Assembly: GCA_963693315.1 (NCBI GenBank)
Contig: OY856187.1
Location: 46,642,485-46,706,484, forward strand
Length of the DNA stretch: 64,000 nucleotides
Reading direction: 5' to 3'
Origin: Diogma glabrata
Lineage: Eukaryota > Arthropoda > Insecta > Diptera > Cylindrotomidae
This document shows positions 62,920-64,000 of the stretch, in pieces; position 1 is the stretch's first letter; the number at the start of each line of letters is the position of its first letter. Below the pieces are notes generated by a model. That model had not been told where the DNA came from. It saw nothing but the letters and a program-made list of their open reading frames with translations, and ran no database searches. Made by a program: the position numbers and the translations under genes.

Positions 62920-63425
62920 GGTAAAAAGATGTCTTCCTGGTTTAGAAGACAGGGTAAACAACTGAACAACCTTCGTGGTTTGGATTTTGGACTGAAACTG
63001 TTCACCTAAACGTGGAATGCCCAGTAAGTGCGGATCATAAGCTCAGCGATTTTTTGTGTAATTTTTTTTTGTACACAGTACACGAAAATTTTAATTAATT
63101 TTTTCTATGCGGTCCCTATCCACCGCACAAAAACAGGTTTAAGTATAATTATTACGAAAGGTCTCGGTCATTTCTTAATTTCGCCTTACAGCACAATATT
63201 TGAAATTTCGTCAAGTCACTCCCACTGTTGACTGTGTGAGGTGAGGCGAATGGTAACCTTAAGCGTTCATCAAGATCCAGCACACGTGAAAGCGTTCAAA
63301 ATACAATTGAATTTTTACTGCCTAATAGGATTGGCTCTTACTCGTTTCTATTTCATTTCGCAAATCATCTTGAATTGTCTCATATTTCAATAGGTTTCCG
63401 TTTATCTTAGATTTTCTTTAGGGTT
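62920..63425. other. Intergenic, nothing recognised
   Basis: Between the rRNA fragment and a gag remnant. The region near 63085-63120 resembles a phrase at 44895-44925 (catgatccctatccactacaaa), hinting at shared repeat sequence. Confidence 0.35.
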
Positions 63426-63429
63426 TGTG

Positions 63430-64000
63430 ACAATTTGTTCTTTCATTAACTATTTCAGCATTGGACCAAAATGCCTAAACCTCTCCTTGCCATTAAAATT
63501 TCACAAATATTTTTTAGCTATGACCTGCCTGCTCATTAGTAGTTCTACACCACTTTCGTACACTTGCATGTTATACTTATATAATAATAGTAATTATTTT
63601 GTTTCAGTTATTGCAATGTGGCGCACCAAAGCAGCAGCCTCGCCTTTTAATAAGCCTTTGAGGTATTCTAATTTGTGCACCTTAGAAATCCTAGAGTTAC
63701 TGTTAATAGATGCTTAGAATAAATCGCGGAAGGAAGCGAATTTGGAGATACCCCAGAAAAAAACTGTACATTTGGTAAGCGGACGTCATCGGTTTTACTA
63801 TTTAAATTTGAAACCTCATTTAGAAATGACCACTAATTCACCATGAGTTCTTGCAAACTAGTATGAAGACCCTCGTGTTTTTGATTTGTTTTAGCTGATA
63901 ATTTTGCTTGCAAAAGTTTGCCCTTGATGGCAAAGTACTTGGTTTCGAAAATGTCTTGCATTTCAATTACCTCTGCAACATCCTTATAATTTTTTTCTGC
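63430..64000 (-). mobile_element. BEL/Pao gag fragment (continues past the window)
   Basis: The minus strand from 64000 reads a helical N-terminal region (KDVAEVIEMQDIF, LLQAKLSAKT), then RLPNVQFFSG at about 63780, then HKLEYLKGLLKGEAAALVRH at about 63685-63625, matching the LPKI-LP-F-G and FHYLKSSLKGEAA patterns of BEL/Pao gag. One stop and at least one shift. The plus ORF at 63427-63717 is its shadow. Confidence 0.72.

Noticed and set aside
1..64000. CRISPR array, bacterial operon, prophage or viral genome
   Set aside because: Spliced genes, poly(A)-tailed LINEs and base composition are those of an insect nuclear genome; no regular repeat-spacer pattern seen.
1..64000. tRNA or other small RNA genes
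   Set aside because: I saw no convincing cloverleaf by eye; a covariance-model scan would be needed to exclude them.

Overview
The window is strongly AT-rich nuclear DNA from an insect. Three spliced host genes can be read: a SOCS5/SOCS36E-type JAK-STAT suppressor (+), a ZAD C2H2 zinc-finger factor (-), and the calcium-channel gene flower (+). ZAD-type zinc-finger genes are an arthropod, mainly insect, family. I cannot assign an insect order from this sequence alone.

Layout. 1-2767: upstream region of the SOCS gene. 2768-17446: SOCS gene with four coding exons; its 11.3 kb first intron holds a decayed hAT transposon and several LINE fragments. 17447-25893: 3' UTR and intergenic DNA with hairpin elements, two LINE remnants and a large interrupted palindrome. 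25894-42402: ZAD zinc-finger gene on the minus strand with eight coding exons; two large introns hold a Ty3/gypsy remnant, a fold-back element, a solo LTR and CR1/Jockey-type LINE pieces. 42403-42796: short divergent promoter between the ZAD gene and flower. 42797-56736: flower; intron 2 holds two RTE-type LINEs, and the last introns hold a BEL/Pao remnant and a fold-back element. 56737-64000: gene-poor, with a young LINE 3' copy, a degenerate tandem repeat, a decayed 18S rRNA fragment and part of a BEL/Pao gag.

The three genes act in separate pathways: cytokine signalling shut-off, transcription, and membrane/calcium signalling with cell competition. They are neighbours rather than a functional unit, except that the ZAD gene and flower probably share a promoter region. 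I found no wholly new system. The best leads are the flower start codon apparently split off by a 71-bp intron, its two alternative C-terminal exons, a 702-bp solo LTR with a 4-bp target duplication, TA-flanked fold-back elements, a LINE family with nearly identical copies, and the decayed 18S rRNA copy. Exon boundaries come from reading splice sites and keeping the frame, not from transcripts.
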